Shown one piece after another: positions 23,813-32,727 of a DNA stretch of 53,305 bases. Made by a program: the position numbers and the translations under genes. Under the pieces are notes generated by a model. That model made no database searches. It saw only the letters and a program-made list of their open reading frames with translations, and was not told where the DNA came from. Source of the DNA: Fibrobacter succinogenes (GTDB taxonomy: Bacteria > Fibrobacterota > Fibrobacteria > Fibrobacterales > Fibrobacteraceae); NCBI GenBank assembly GCA_902762795.1, contig CACWPM010000039.1, forward strand, positions 1-53,305, in the 5' to 3' direction. Numbering within the stretch: position 1 is the stretch's first letter; each line of letters begins with the position of its first letter.

Positions 23813-23881
23813 TTTCAAAGATTGCGTCCAGCACGCTATGCTCGTGGCAGGCTTTATTACACTCCTCACAAAGACTACTTA

Positions 23882-24229
23882 TTACTTCTTGCCCGCGAGT
23901 TCTTCTTCAAGTTTCTTGTTGCGGCTGTCCTGCATTTCGCAGACGTTCTTCAAGTTGTTGATTTCGGCGTTTTGCTTTGCCACTTGTTCCTTGAGGTCTT
24001 CACACTTGGCGGCAAAAGTCTGTTCGGATTCGATGCGGCTGTTCAATTCCTTGCGAAGCGAGTCCACAGAATTGCGAAGTTTCTCGACGGCATCGTCGGC
24101 ATCCTTCAAGACCGGATTATCGCAAACTTCATTTTCTTCACAAGAGCAGCACTTAAAAAATTTCTTCGTAATGGCAACAGTAGCGGCGGCACCGAGAATG
24201 GCACCGACTAAAAAACTATTCGTCTTCAT
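23882..24229 (-). CDS. Small membrane-anchored coiled-coil protein (YtxH-like layout)
   Basis: 115 residues. A short N-terminal membrane helix of small residues (FLVGAILGAAATVAI, 6-20) is followed by KKFFKCCSCEENEVC, a cluster of Cys, and a helix-rich coiled coil (about 45-112). This resembles YtxH-type proteins in layout only. A GGAG site precedes the ATG. Function is unknown. The Cys group could bind metal or be lipid-modified, but nothing in the sequence decides this. Confidence 0.6.
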   Translation of the reverse strand: MKTNSFLVGAILGAAATVAITKKFFKCCSCEENEVCDNPVLKDADDAVEKLRNSVDSLRKELNSRIESEQTFAAKCEDLKEQVAKQNAEINNLKNVCEMQDSRNKKLEEELAGKK

Positions 24230-24440
24230 GGTCGAACTCCTTTCTATATTATCCGTTTAGTAATATCCATTAAAAAAACATAAAAGTCAAGAATTTTTTC
24301 AAAAAAAGCCGAATTCCGACACGTATAGAACTTTTTCAGGCATCCCGAAAAGCACTTGGGTCGTCCCGGGCAAATGAATTAAAAAATCATCCTTTTTACG
24401 TCACCGTCACAGCGTTTTTAGGGAGCCGCTTTATAAAAAT

Positions 24441-24469
24441 TTGCAAAGCAACTCCAAAAATCTTATATT
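24441..24469 (+). promoter_or_regulatory. Promoter of the diguanylate cyclase gene
   Basis: TTGCAA (24441-24446), a 17-nt spacer and TATATT (24464-24469). The TTG of the -35 box is also the first in-frame codon of the longest open frame, so translation cannot begin there; the ATG at 24492 is the likely start. Confidence 0.65.
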
Positions 24470-24491
24470 AAGCAAAAATATACATGGTTTT

Positions 24492-26099
24492 ATGGCTAGT
24501 CCGCTTTATACAGTCCTTGCATTCACTTGCACTCTCGTCTTGCTGATTTTCATGAATCAGTTCAACACCGTATTGGACAAAAGCGAAAAAACGGACAAGG
24601 ATTTCTTGTATCTTTCTTGCTGGGTGACATTTTTCTGCCTTCTAGACGGTATCTGGGGGCTTTTCGCAAGCGGAACCGTCCATAGAAACTCCCTATTTTT
24701 CATCCTGTCATCTCTATCCCATGCAACAGCGGCTCTCTCGGCATATATATGGCTGAGCTACATCCTGAACTTTATCAGCATCGAACGCGACAAGGCTATC
24801 CCCGCCAAGATGCTTTCCATTGCGCTCGTACTATTCCAACTGGTGCTGCTCCTGATCAACTACAAGTCGAGATTTATCTTCGACATATCGGATACGGGCG
24901 CTTATATCCCTCGTGCAGGAAGGAATCTGCTTTACTACTGCCAGTACATTACATTCTTTGTCATCGGGCTTTTTTTGGCATACCAGACCGCAAGCGCCAA
25001 AAAACTCGCCATCCGTCGCCATTACGCAGCAGGCTTCCTGTTCATTACCGCACCGGTTCTATGCGGACTGCTCCAAAAGTCCTTCCCGTTCACCCCCTGC
25101 GCATCCATCGGGTCCATGCTAGGGTGTTGTACCATCTACGCATTCGTTATCTCTCGAATAAGCCGGAACAGGGATCTCTCGCAAAAAGCGGTTATCATCG
25201 CGGGGTTATCTTCGGACTACGACGTAGTCATGTACATGAACATCGACAAAAACCAAGTCAAATACTACCAGGTAAGCGACAAGTTCGCTCCCCTTCTCTG
25301 GGAAGGCCGCAATTCCTCGGACCCCAACAGCTTCGACGAATTGATGAGGCGCATTTCCGTCCCTAGCGAATTCAGCGATTTTACCGAATACTCGACTTTG
25401 GAACGTTGCATCGAGATTTTACAGACGGCCCCCTATTATACAATACCGTTCCTTGCAAACATCAACGATCACATCGAGCACTTCCGCTTGAAAATCGCAA
25501 GCGACAAGAGCAATTCCCGGGCTTTCATTGTCGGTATCATCAACGTCGATGAAGAACACCGCCTCGAAGAGACCGCCCAGAAGTTGAGGAAGGACCTCCA
25601 GCATACAAAGCTCATTGCGAACAAGGATCCGCTAACCGGTGTCGGGAGCACAGCGGCCTTCAAGGCAAAATGCCAACTCATCGATAACCAAATTAAGGCG
25701 GGAAACAATATCAGGTTCGCCATCGTCGAATGCGATGTAAACAACCTAAAATTCATGAACGACAACTTCGGGCACGACAAGGGCAGCGAATATCTCAAGA
25801 ACTGTTGCAATGTTTTCTGCAACGTATTCAAACACAGCCCCGTATTCCGCATCGGAGGCGATGAATTTGTCATTATCCTGTACGACACGCAGTACGATAT
25901 GCGCGCGAAACTTTTCCAAAAACTCAAATCATCCATAAATACCAAGTCCAAATCCCCGAAAGAGTGTATTTCATTTGCTGCGGGAATGGCGGATTTCAGC
26001 CCTCAAATCGACGAGAGCGTTAAGGATGTGCTCAAGCGGGCGGATACGTTCATGTATATCGACAAAGGCAAGATGAAGGGGAAGAGACGTTCACCTTAA
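24492..26099 (+). CDS. Membrane diguanylate cyclase (GGDEF)
   Basis: 535 residues from the ATG at 24492, about 15 nt after the predicted transcription start and without a clear ribosome site. The first 215 residues hold about seven membrane helices. The middle (about 230-375) is a sensor-like region ending in a short coiled coil (EEHRLEETAQKLRKDLQHTK). The C-terminal GGDEF domain has NKDPLTGVGS, DVNNLKFMNDNFGHDKGSEY and an intact FRIGGDEFVIIL active site. No RxxD inhibitory site precedes GGDEF. It should make cyclic di-GMP in response to a membrane or periplasmic signal. No EAL domain. Confidence 0.9.
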   Translation: MASPLYTVLAFTCTLVLLIFMNQFNTVLDKSEKTDKDFLYLSCWVTFFCLLDGIWGLFASGTVHRNSLFFILSSLSHATAALSAYIWLSYILNFISIERDKAIPAKMLSIALVLFQLVLLLINYKSRFIFDISDTGAYIPRAGRNLLYYCQYITFFVIGLFLAYQTASAKKLAIRRHYAAGFLFITAPVLCGLLQKSFPFTPCASIGSMLGCCTIYAFVISRISRNRDLSQKAVIIAGLSSDYDVVMYMNIDKNQVKYYQVSDKFAPLLWEGRNSSDPNSFDELMRRISVPSEFSDFTEYSTLERCIEILQTAPYYTIPFLANINDHIEHFRLKIASDKSNSRAFIVGIINVDEEHRLEETAQKLRKDLQHTKLIANKDPLTGVGSTAAFKAKCQLIDNQIKAGNNIRFAIVECDVNNLKFMNDNFGHDKGSEYLKNCCNVFCNVFKHSPVFRIGGDEFVIILYDTQYDMRAKLFQKLKSSINTKSKSPKECISFAAGMADFSPQIDESVKDVLKRADTFMYIDKGKMKGKRRSP

Positions 26100-26152
26100 A
26101 AGTCATCTCCTTCGGAAAACGACTAATCGCAACAACACGTCAGACTGTATCG

Positions 26153-26185
26153 AAAAAACCCCGAGTCTTTCGACTCGGGGCTTTT
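26153..26185. terminator. Bidirectional terminator for the GGDEF gene and tRNA-Ser
   Basis: Stem CCCCGAGTC / GACTCGGGG with a TTTC loop, T4 on the plus side and T6 on the minus side. Confidence 0.8.
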
Positions 26186-26188
26186 CAG

Positions 26189-26277
26189 CGGGAAGAGCGA
26201 GATTCGAACTCGCGATAGGATTAAGTCCTATACGTCCTTAGCAGGGACGCGCCTTCGGCCAACTCGGCCATCTTCCC
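26189..26277 (-). tRNA. tRNA-Ser (anticodon GCU)
   Basis: 89 nt with a 7-bp acceptor stem GGGAAGA/TCTTCCC, the anticodon stem CGTCC/GGACG around the loop CTGCTAA (anticodon GCT), a long variable arm (TATAGGACTTAATCCTAT) and the T-arm GCGAGTTCGAATCTCGC. The long variable arm and anticodon identify Ser for AGC/AGU codons. CCA is not encoded. The RNA is followed by a terminator. Confidence 0.95.
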
Positions 26278-26411
26278 ATCTTGGACGAGCAAAATCATTG
26301 TTTTTCCATGCAAATAAGCATATTTTTACATGAATCATACCTTTTAACAGGACATACCCTCAAAACTTTTATATTTTGTAAGTCGTTAATAATCAATAAG
26401 TTATAAAAAGC

Positions 26412-29400
26412 ATGAATAAGTTCGTCAAAATCATTGTCGCTTTTTTTCTCGTAGCCCTAATTTGCTGCATACCCTTTTATATCGTCGTGTTCAAAATCCT
26501 TCCTGAACGCGATCCGGACAATCTATTCAACCGCGCCAGCATCTTGCAAGTGCTCTCCGGCGAAACCCGAGTCTTCTACGAAGACGGCGAAAACCTGCTG
26601 GGCGCGTTCTTCGACGCGAACCACCGCGTCTACGTCCCCTACGGAGACATTCCTGTCAACCTGATCAACGCCCTTATCGCCGCCGAAGATTCTCGCTACT
26701 GGACCCACAACGGATACAACCTCAAAGGCTTCATGCGGGCCATGTTCAACAACATCAAGGCAAGGAAATTCATCCAGGGAGGATCCTCGCTTACCCAGCA
26801 GGCCGTCAAGAACATATTCGGTCGCGAAGAACGCAGCGTCAAGGAAAAGCTCAAGGAATTCTTGAACGCGCTCCGCATGGAAAAGCATTTTTCCAAGGAA
26901 GACATCCTGGAATTCTACTTGAACCAGTTCCACGTTTCGGGAACAGGCAAGGGAGTCGCCATCGCAGCGCAATACTTTTTCAACAAGGAACTCAAGGACC
27001 TGACGCTTGCCGAATGCGCATTCATCGCAGGCTCGGTCAAGGGTCCGTTCAACTACGACCCGTTCATCCAGCGCACCGAAGAACGTAGGCAGAAAGCGCT
27101 CGAACGCGGCGAAACGCGACTCAAGTATGTCCTCGGACGTATGGTCGAAGAAGGCTACATCGAACAAGCCGATATGGACGCCGCCATCGCAAAACCGCTG
27201 GAATTCAACCACGGTAATTTCCGCTTCACGATGAGCACAACGCTCGAACGCCTGGAAGAACGCCTCGACAGCGATTTCTTCCACGACCTGTTCATGCAGG
27301 AAGGAATCGAGGACTGGCGCAAAGCCCAGCTCGAAATAACGACAACGTTAAACGCCAAGTCGCAAGATGCCGCCAAGCGCGCATTACAGACAAACATCAG
27401 CAACTTGCAGCTTCAACTGGGCGGCTTCGTGCTCCCCAAGGCCCAATTCGCAAACCGAGCCCGCAACGCACGCAAAGGCGATTATCTCTATGGCGCCGTG
27501 GATAGCGTTTTCTATGACACGACCGGAAGGCTCAAGACCCTCAAGCTGAACTTTGGGCAACTCAAGGGCATCGTCACGGAACAGGCTGTCAACGACTTTG
27601 CAAAACTCGCCGGCGGCGACGTGAACAAGATTCTCGCCACCCAGCTCAAGCCGGGAGCGATCCTCCTCGTGAGCATCATCGATGAAAAAATGATCGACGG
27701 TTACGCACCATGCAAGATCGAAACGGAACCGGTACTGCAAGGCGCGCTCGTCGCCATCCAGAACGGCAAGGTGCTCGCAAGTCAGGGAGGGTTCCACAAC
27801 ACGGGTTTCGACCGTAGCTTCAAGGCTCTCCGCCAACTCGGTTCCAGCTGGAAGCCTATTCTCTACGCACTCGCACTCAAGTACCATTGGAACTACCTCG
27901 ACAATCTCGAAAACGAATTTAACGCATTCCAATACGGCAACCAGTTCTACTTCCCGCGACCGGACCACAAGAACAAAGGTGACGTTGTTAGTATAGCATG
28001 GGCAGCCACCCGCTCCGAGAACATTGCAAGTATTTGGCTTCTAGAACACCTTTTGGACAAGCTTTCGAACAAGGAATTCGAGGATGTCGCACGTCAGAAC
28101 GGGTTTGCCCGCGAACCGGGCGAAGAACGCATCAAGTTCGTCGAAAGGCTGCGCGACAAGTTCGGGCTCATGATGAAAGAAGAAGTCAAGCGAGAAATCG
28201 AATTCACGAAAGCCCGCGATGCACTCGTAGACCGCTATATGAACGATGGAAAAATTTTACAAGCCCGCGCCGTGCAGAACATGCGTTACGGATCGTTCAA
28301 CGACATCGGTTTAAAACAAGCAAAGAGAGACGCAAAGATTACGAAGTACGTGAATCACAACTTCAAGCGCTACTCCGAAATTTGGCGCGCCCGAGAAATC
28401 CAGGAGCTCGACCCGGACGAATCCACGAACCTGTTACCGCTCGATTCCGTGCAGCTTATAGACAACTTCACGCTCGCGGACTTTAAGCGGTTGAACGCCA
28501 TGATTGAGCCCGTCGATAGCGACGCCGACTACTATGACATGGCGCACCTGCGCTATTGGCCGGATTACCGCCGTGCACTATCGATGTCCGACTACGCGCG
28601 CTTCGCAAATGAAATCGGCATCCGTCAAAAACTTCAAAGAGTATTCAGTATGCCTCTCGGCGTGAATGATATCACCCTCGCCGAAATCACGACCGCTTAC
28701 CAGACGCTTCTCACCGGAAAAATCTTCAAGTGCAAGGACGCCAACTGGACTGAGGCCTGCTTTATCAAGGAAATCAAGAATCGCGATGGCCGCACGATTT
28801 TCAGAAACAAGATGGAATCCATGACCATACTTGACGACACCGTTACAACACAGATGGGCGTCATGCTCCGCTCCGTGTTCACGAACGGCACGGCACACAG
28901 CCAACTCTCTGCGCTCAGCGTCAAGAACCCCGAGGGCGCATCGAAGCTGCGCTTCCCAGTGATGGGCAAGACTGGAACGACAAACGATTACAGGAACGTG
29001 GCGTTCCTGGGAGCGCTCCCGACATACGTCAAGGAAAAGAACGGTATAGCGCTGGATTCCGTTGTCGCCATCGGAAGCTATGTGGGTTTTGACGACAACA
29101 AGCCATTGAAATCGGGACGCACACGTATTGCAGGCGCCTCGGGCGGTCTCCCGCAGTGGGCCACATTCGCGAAAGAAGAAATCGACATTCTCGGATTACC
29201 GAAAAAAATAGACTTCCTCGATATTTCGATGCTAGCCACCGGTGAAGTGCCTCTGATGTTGACAAATGAACGTGGTGAATTGACAGTAGACCCGATGACT
29301 GGCGAAGCGCTTGTGAACGGCGAAAAGGGACGTCCGCTCCCGTGGCTCGACGTACCAGGATTCACGCCTCCGCAAGTGCAAAAAATTGCCGCCGAGACAA

Positions 29401-29828
29401 TAGCAAAGTCGGGAATCGTCACTAGCCTGCCAATGCCGCAAATTGCGCAACCAGATGCGCCGCAAACGGATTCGACACAAACAGGCGCACAGACAGTTCA
29501 ACAGGTCACACCGCAAAATGAAACCGCGTCGCAGCCCAAACAAGTTATTCCGGCCGATGCAAGACCCGTTGCAGAAGTCATGAAAGAGGATTCGATAAAG
29601 CGCGCCGCCGAGGCAGCAAAGAAAGCAACCGCCGCAACACAGACAGGATCGGTGCAAACGACGACAACCCAGCCAAGCACCGCCCAAACAGCGACGGTCC
29701 CGCCAACTGCGAAGCCGGTACAGCCACCAAAACCGCAGGCAGCCATGCCTAAGGACGACGACTGGGATTTGCCAGAAAACTTCAACAGTAAAAACGCGTT
29801 CGTGCCTATCGAAGTTGATACAGAATAG
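26412..29828 (+). CDS. Class A penicillin-binding protein (PBP1A-type), large form
   Basis: 1138 residues. One N-terminal membrane helix (about 7-29) is followed by the GT51 glycosyltransferase (E92 in AAEDSRYWTHNG, then GGSSLTQQAVKN and ILEFYLNQFHVSG). The transpeptidase has S-S-W-K near residue 477, S-E-N near 537 and K-T-G-T-T near 851. Between S-E-N and K-T-G lies an unusually long, charged insert of roughly 200 residues. The last 130 residues are Pro/Gln/Thr/Ala-rich and end in an acidic DDDWDLPENF segment. It polymerises and cross-links peptidoglycan in the periplasm. A TATATT box (26370-26375) precedes the gene, and a terminator follows at 29902. Confidence 0.94.
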   Translation: MNKFVKIIVAFFLVALICCIPFYIVVFKILPERDPDNLFNRASILQVLSGETRVFYEDGENLLGAFFDANHRVYVPYGDIPVNLINALIAAEDSRYWTHNGYNLKGFMRAMFNNIKARKFIQGGSSLTQQAVKNIFGREERSVKEKLKEFLNALRMEKHFSKEDILEFYLNQFHVSGTGKGVAIAAQYFFNKELKDLTLAECAFIAGSVKGPFNYDPFIQRTEERRQKALERGETRLKYVLGRMVEEGYIEQADMDAAIAKPLEFNHGNFRFTMSTTLERLEERLDSDFFHDLFMQEGIEDWRKAQLEITTTLNAKSQDAAKRALQTNISNLQLQLGGFVLPKAQFANRARNARKGDYLYGAVDSVFYDTTGRLKTLKLNFGQLKGIVTEQAVNDFAKLAGGDVNKILATQLKPGAILLVSIIDEKMIDGYAPCKIETEPVLQGALVAIQNGKVLASQGGFHNTGFDRSFKALRQLGSSWKPILYALALKYHWNYLDNLENEFNAFQYGNQFYFPRPDHKNKGDVVSIAWAATRSENIASIWLLEHLLDKLSNKEFEDVARQNGFAREPGEERIKFVERLRDKFGLMMKEEVKREIEFTKARDALVDRYMNDGKILQARAVQNMRYGSFNDIGLKQAKRDAKITKYVNHNFKRYSEIWRAREIQELDPDESTNLLPLDSVQLIDNFTLADFKRLNAMIEPVDSDADYYDMAHLRYWPDYRRALSMSDYARFANEIGIRQKLQRVFSMPLGVNDITLAEITTAYQTLLTGKIFKCKDANWTEACFIKEIKNRDGRTIFRNKMESMTILDDTVTTQMGVMLRSVFTNGTAHSQLSALSVKNPEGASKLRFPVMGKTGTTNDYRNVAFLGALPTYVKEKNGIALDSVVAIGSYVGFDDNKPLKSGRTRIAGASGGLPQWATFAKEEIDILGLPKKIDFLDISMLATGEVPLMLTNERGELTVDPMTGEALVNGEKGRPLPWLDVPGFTPPQVQKIAAETIAKSGIVTSLPMPQIAQPDAPQTDSTQTGAQTVQQVTPQNETASQPKQVIPADARPVAEVMKEDSIKRAAEAAKKATAATQTGSVQTTTTQPSTAQTATVPPTAKPVQPPKPQAAMPKDDDWDLPENFNSKNAFVPIEVDTE

Positions 29829-29901
29829 AATATTCGGAAGTATAGCGAAAAGCCCATAAACGCTCGAAAAAGTCCAAATAACAGAAAAAGTTAAGAAAAG
29901 C

Positions 29902-29930
29902 CACCCGTGACTCGAATCACGGGTGTTTTA
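29902..29930 (+). terminator. Terminator after the PBP gene
   Basis: Stem CACCCGTGA / TCACGGGTG with a 6-nt loop, then TTTTATT. Confidence 0.8.
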
Positions 29931-29986
29931 TTGTACATCATTTCAACATATATATTTCAGGTTACCCATAGAATAGAGGTAACGCA

Positions 29987-30466
29987 ATGATTTTTTTGAA
30001 GAAGATCATTTTTATATTTTTACTAACAAGTTCATTTCTTTGCTACGCCAACGCCGCGCAAAAGCACCAAGTTTCCTCTAAAGTCGAATCAAAGCTCGAC
30101 AACATTGATTTTTATACAAATTCAGTCACCAACAACACAGAAGCCAATCCAGAAGAAAAGGGGATTGTTCTTGGAGGCGAGCTCACCATTTTCGGGATTA
30201 TGTGCATCATGTCGGCAACAGCAAGCATAACCGAAGCCAAAGACAAATCGGACAAGAAATCCACAGAAAGCTTTGGGGATGCTATGGGAAACGCCGTAAA
30301 AGCAGGCGCGCTGACTGTCATGGGAGTCTTTTGCACGCTAATAGGGTTACCTATTTTGGTATACAACGGATATAAATACAGTCAAGCACAACAAGACGAA
30401 CAAAAAAACGCCCTCGAAAAGAACAAACCCCTAAAACAATTCGCGCAACTCATTTCATCTTTTTAA
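29987..30466 (+). CDS. Hypothetical exported/membrane protein
   Basis: 159 residues. A signal peptide or first helix (FLKKIIFIFLLTSSFLCYANA, cleavage near ANA-A) is followed by a polar segment and two hydrophobic stretches (about 58-78 GIVLGGELTIFGIMCIMSAT; about 103-127 AGALTVMGVFCTLIGLPILV). A charged C-terminus follows. No known domain is recognised. AT-rich; a TATATT box lies just upstream (29949 region). Probably a small inner-membrane protein of unknown role. Confidence 0.6.
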   Translation: MIFLKKIIFIFLLTSSFLCYANAAQKHQVSSKVESKLDNIDFYTNSVTNNTEANPEEKGIVLGGELTIFGIMCIMSATASITEAKDKSDKKSTESFGDAMGNAVKAGALTVMGVFCTLIGLPILVYNGYKYSQAQQDEQKNALEKNKPLKQFAQLISSF

Positions 30467-30578
30467 ATTTCTGATATTCAGTAAAGAGATTCCCACTCGG
30501 TGGCGAGAATAACGTGACGTCAACAATCGCATTCGGAATTTTTCTATCTTTAGATTGGAACTTTTTCCGGAGCGTTTC

Positions 30579-31841
30579 ATGTCCAAATCAACTGTTTTCG
30601 TTCAGGTAGCCACATTTGCCACGGCATTCTCGCTTACAGCATGTATCGGGACAAGCCAATGTCCATCTCCAGACACGGCCCCCACGGACAAGGCGCCCAT
30701 TACAAAAATTATCGGACAAGACACCGTTCAATCCGCCGAAACACAAATCGGCGCCCATACGGAAACACAGGTTGTTACAGGCGATAGCGCAGCACAACTT
30801 CTCGACCAGTTCAAGCTCACAACCCCCGACCAAACGCCAACGGTTCTTGTACAAACTAGAGTCGATACGGTCATGATGATGTTGCCGCCTTGCGACAACA
30901 CGCACTTTTCGCATTGCACGCTCGAAACGACAATGGACCCGTACAAGGCATTCCCGGCGCTTGCCAATTACGTCTTTAGCTATGCGGACACGCTCAGCAG
31001 GGCCGGTCAAACCGATTCCGCGTCCGTCATCTTGAACAGTTTTTCGACAATGGCCCCGATGTGGCAAGAATGGCAAGCCTACTCGGATACATTGCGCAAT
31101 GATTTCGGCAAACGCCGCGAAGAAAAAGCAAAAGAATTTGAATCCATGGCGCTCCAGATCCAGAACATGAACCGCGTGCAGGCTTCGTACAGCATGGTTT
31201 GTGAAACCGCGGACAGCCTGATTTCGCAGCTCGCTCCGGGAGATTCTCTTGCAAATTGGGCCAACGGGCAAAAAAAGATAGCTTATACGAACACGCTCAA
31301 GAAGGCGCAGAAAGAATTTGACGAAATCAAGGTTCTCGCCGACGAAAAAGCGCAATTCGCCGAAGCACGCAAGCAGACGGAAACATTCCGCATTCGCTAC
31401 CGCGATTTCGAGGACACGCTCCATGTACAAGCGTTCATCAACCACATCGATGTACTCGAAAAGTCCCTAGATTCCGAAACCGCCAAAATGTGGGAAAAAC
31501 AGGATCCCGAGGCGGCTCTCGCCAAGGCAGACACGCTCATCGCAAACGAAAAATTCGAAAAGGCAAAGGATTTGCTGAATAAGCTCAAATCCAGCAAACT
31601 CCGCAAAGAAGCGAACGAAAAATATATCGTCCTTGCAGACGCCTACTGCAACAAACAACGCAAAACGACATCGCAAATTTTCGCGAAATCTTTAAAGCAA
31701 ACAGACGATGCGAAGAAGAAGAAATTGCTGAACGACGCCCTCGCGCCTCTCGACAAGTGCCTTGCAGAATTTCCCGAGACCTCTCAGCGCGAAAAAGTCG
31801 AAAGCAATAGAAAGTTTATCGAAAAGGAACTCGCCAAGTGA
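30579..31841 (+). CDS. Lipoprotein with helical repeat region, unknown function
   Basis: 420 residues. The ATG at 30579 is chosen because GGAG lies 6 nt upstream; a TTG at 30555 opens a longer frame but lacks this. The lipobox is SLTAC with Cys22. After a Thr/Gln-rich linker, residues about 110-415 are mostly charged helices with A/L spacing like tetratricopeptide repeats (AMALAKADTLIANEKFEKAKDLLN style segments near 310-345), ending KVESNRKFIEKELAK. Probably a periplasmic-facing scaffold or binding protein. The downstream TSUP transporter start overlaps its stop, so the two are translationally coupled. Confidence 0.7.
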   Translation: MSKSTVFVQVATFATAFSLTACIGTSQCPSPDTAPTDKAPITKIIGQDTVQSAETQIGAHTETQVVTGDSAAQLLDQFKLTTPDQTPTVLVQTRVDTVMMMLPPCDNTHFSHCTLETTMDPYKAFPALANYVFSYADTLSRAGQTDSASVILNSFSTMAPMWQEWQAYSDTLRNDFGKRREEKAKEFESMALQIQNMNRVQASYSMVCETADSLISQLAPGDSLANWANGQKKIAYTNTLKKAQKEFDEIKVLADEKAQFAEARKQTETFRIRYRDFEDTLHVQAFINHIDVLEKSLDSETAKMWEKQDPEAALAKADTLIANEKFEKAKDLLNKLKSSKLRKEANEKYIVLADAYCNKQRKTTSQIFAKSLKQTDDAKKKKLLNDALAPLDKCLAEFPETSQREKVESNRKFIEKELAK

Positions 31842-32608
31842 GCGAATGGTGGAACTACGCGCAATATCCGGCATTCTTTATCTTAGGTGCGATCGTAAGT
31901 CTCATCAATAGCATTGCAGGCGGAGGCTCCACCCTTAGTCTCCCCATCATGATTTTTCTAGGACTTCCCGCCACTGTCGCAAACGGCACAAACCGCATCG
32001 GGCTCATCATCGGGAACTTCAGCAGCGCATTCAATCTCGCGCGTCACGGTTACCTGCACAAAAAATTGTTCCTACAATTGCTGATGCCTACATTTTTGGG
32101 AGCACTCGTTGGAGCATGTTTTTTAGTCCGCATTGGAGATAAACTTTTCCAGGCAATTCTCGCGGTCGTGATTTGTCTTGTTGTCGTCATGAGCAACTTA
32201 CGCAAGGACATTCTCGGAAAGCCTCCCGAGACCCCGCCCGAGAAGCTCACATTCAAAGGCGCCCTCGGATTTTTCGCCATCGCCATCTACGGTTGCATAG
32301 TGCAAGTGGGTGTTGGTTTTGTACAAATTTTCGGACTTACACGCTACACCGGCCTTGACCCCATTCATGTAAACGCCATCAAGAACGCCCTCACCAATGT
32401 ATTCCTGATTGTAAGCACAGTCGCTCTTGGAATTTCCGGAAAAATCGACTGGCCCATAGCCATCATCATGGCCGTTGGCGCTTGGTTCGGAGGTTACCTT
32501 GGCAGTTTCACGCAGCGCAAGAAAGGCAACAAGTTTATTCAGCGGTTTATCAGCGTTTGCAGCATCGGCATGGCGATTGCACTAATTATAGATCTCATGG
32601 TGAAATAG
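31838..32608 (+). CDS. TSUP-family (TauE/SafE) membrane permease
   Basis: 256 residues with about eight membrane helices. The TauE/SafE marks are visible: LINSIAGGGSTLSLPIMIFLGLP (residues about 22-44) and ATVANGTNRIG, and the second repeat with NAIKNALTNVFLIVS. Members export or import sulfite, sulfoacetate and related anions; the substrate is not readable. It begins with GTG at 31838, which overlaps the preceding TGA stop by 2 nt. AAAAGGAA lies upstream. Coupling to a lipoprotein gene suggests that the two work together, but no pathway genes are near. Confidence 0.88.
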   Translation: MSEWWNYAQYPAFFILGAIVSLINSIAGGGSTLSLPIMIFLGLPATVANGTNRIGLIIGNFSSAFNLARHGYLHKKLFLQLLMPTFLGALVGACFLVRIGDKLFQAILAVVICLVVVMSNLRKDILGKPPETPPEKLTFKGALGFFAIAIYGCIVQVGVGFVQIFGLTRYTGLDPIHVNAIKNALTNVFLIVSTVALGISGKIDWPIAIIMAVGAWFGGYLGSFTQRKKGNKFIQRFISVCSIGMAIALIIDLMVK

Positions 32609-32727
32609 TCCGGCCCACTCTTTGCCGGATTTCAGGAATTTCCAAAAATTGTCGCAAGTTAAAAACTGAACACAGACGCAAATTCTATATATATTTATAA
32701 CGGAAAGCAAAAAAATACGGGGTAACT

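Noticed and set aside
24441-24491. TTG start for the diguanylate cyclase
   Set aside because: The TTG lies in a -35 box of a well-spaced promoter, so it precedes the transcript start.
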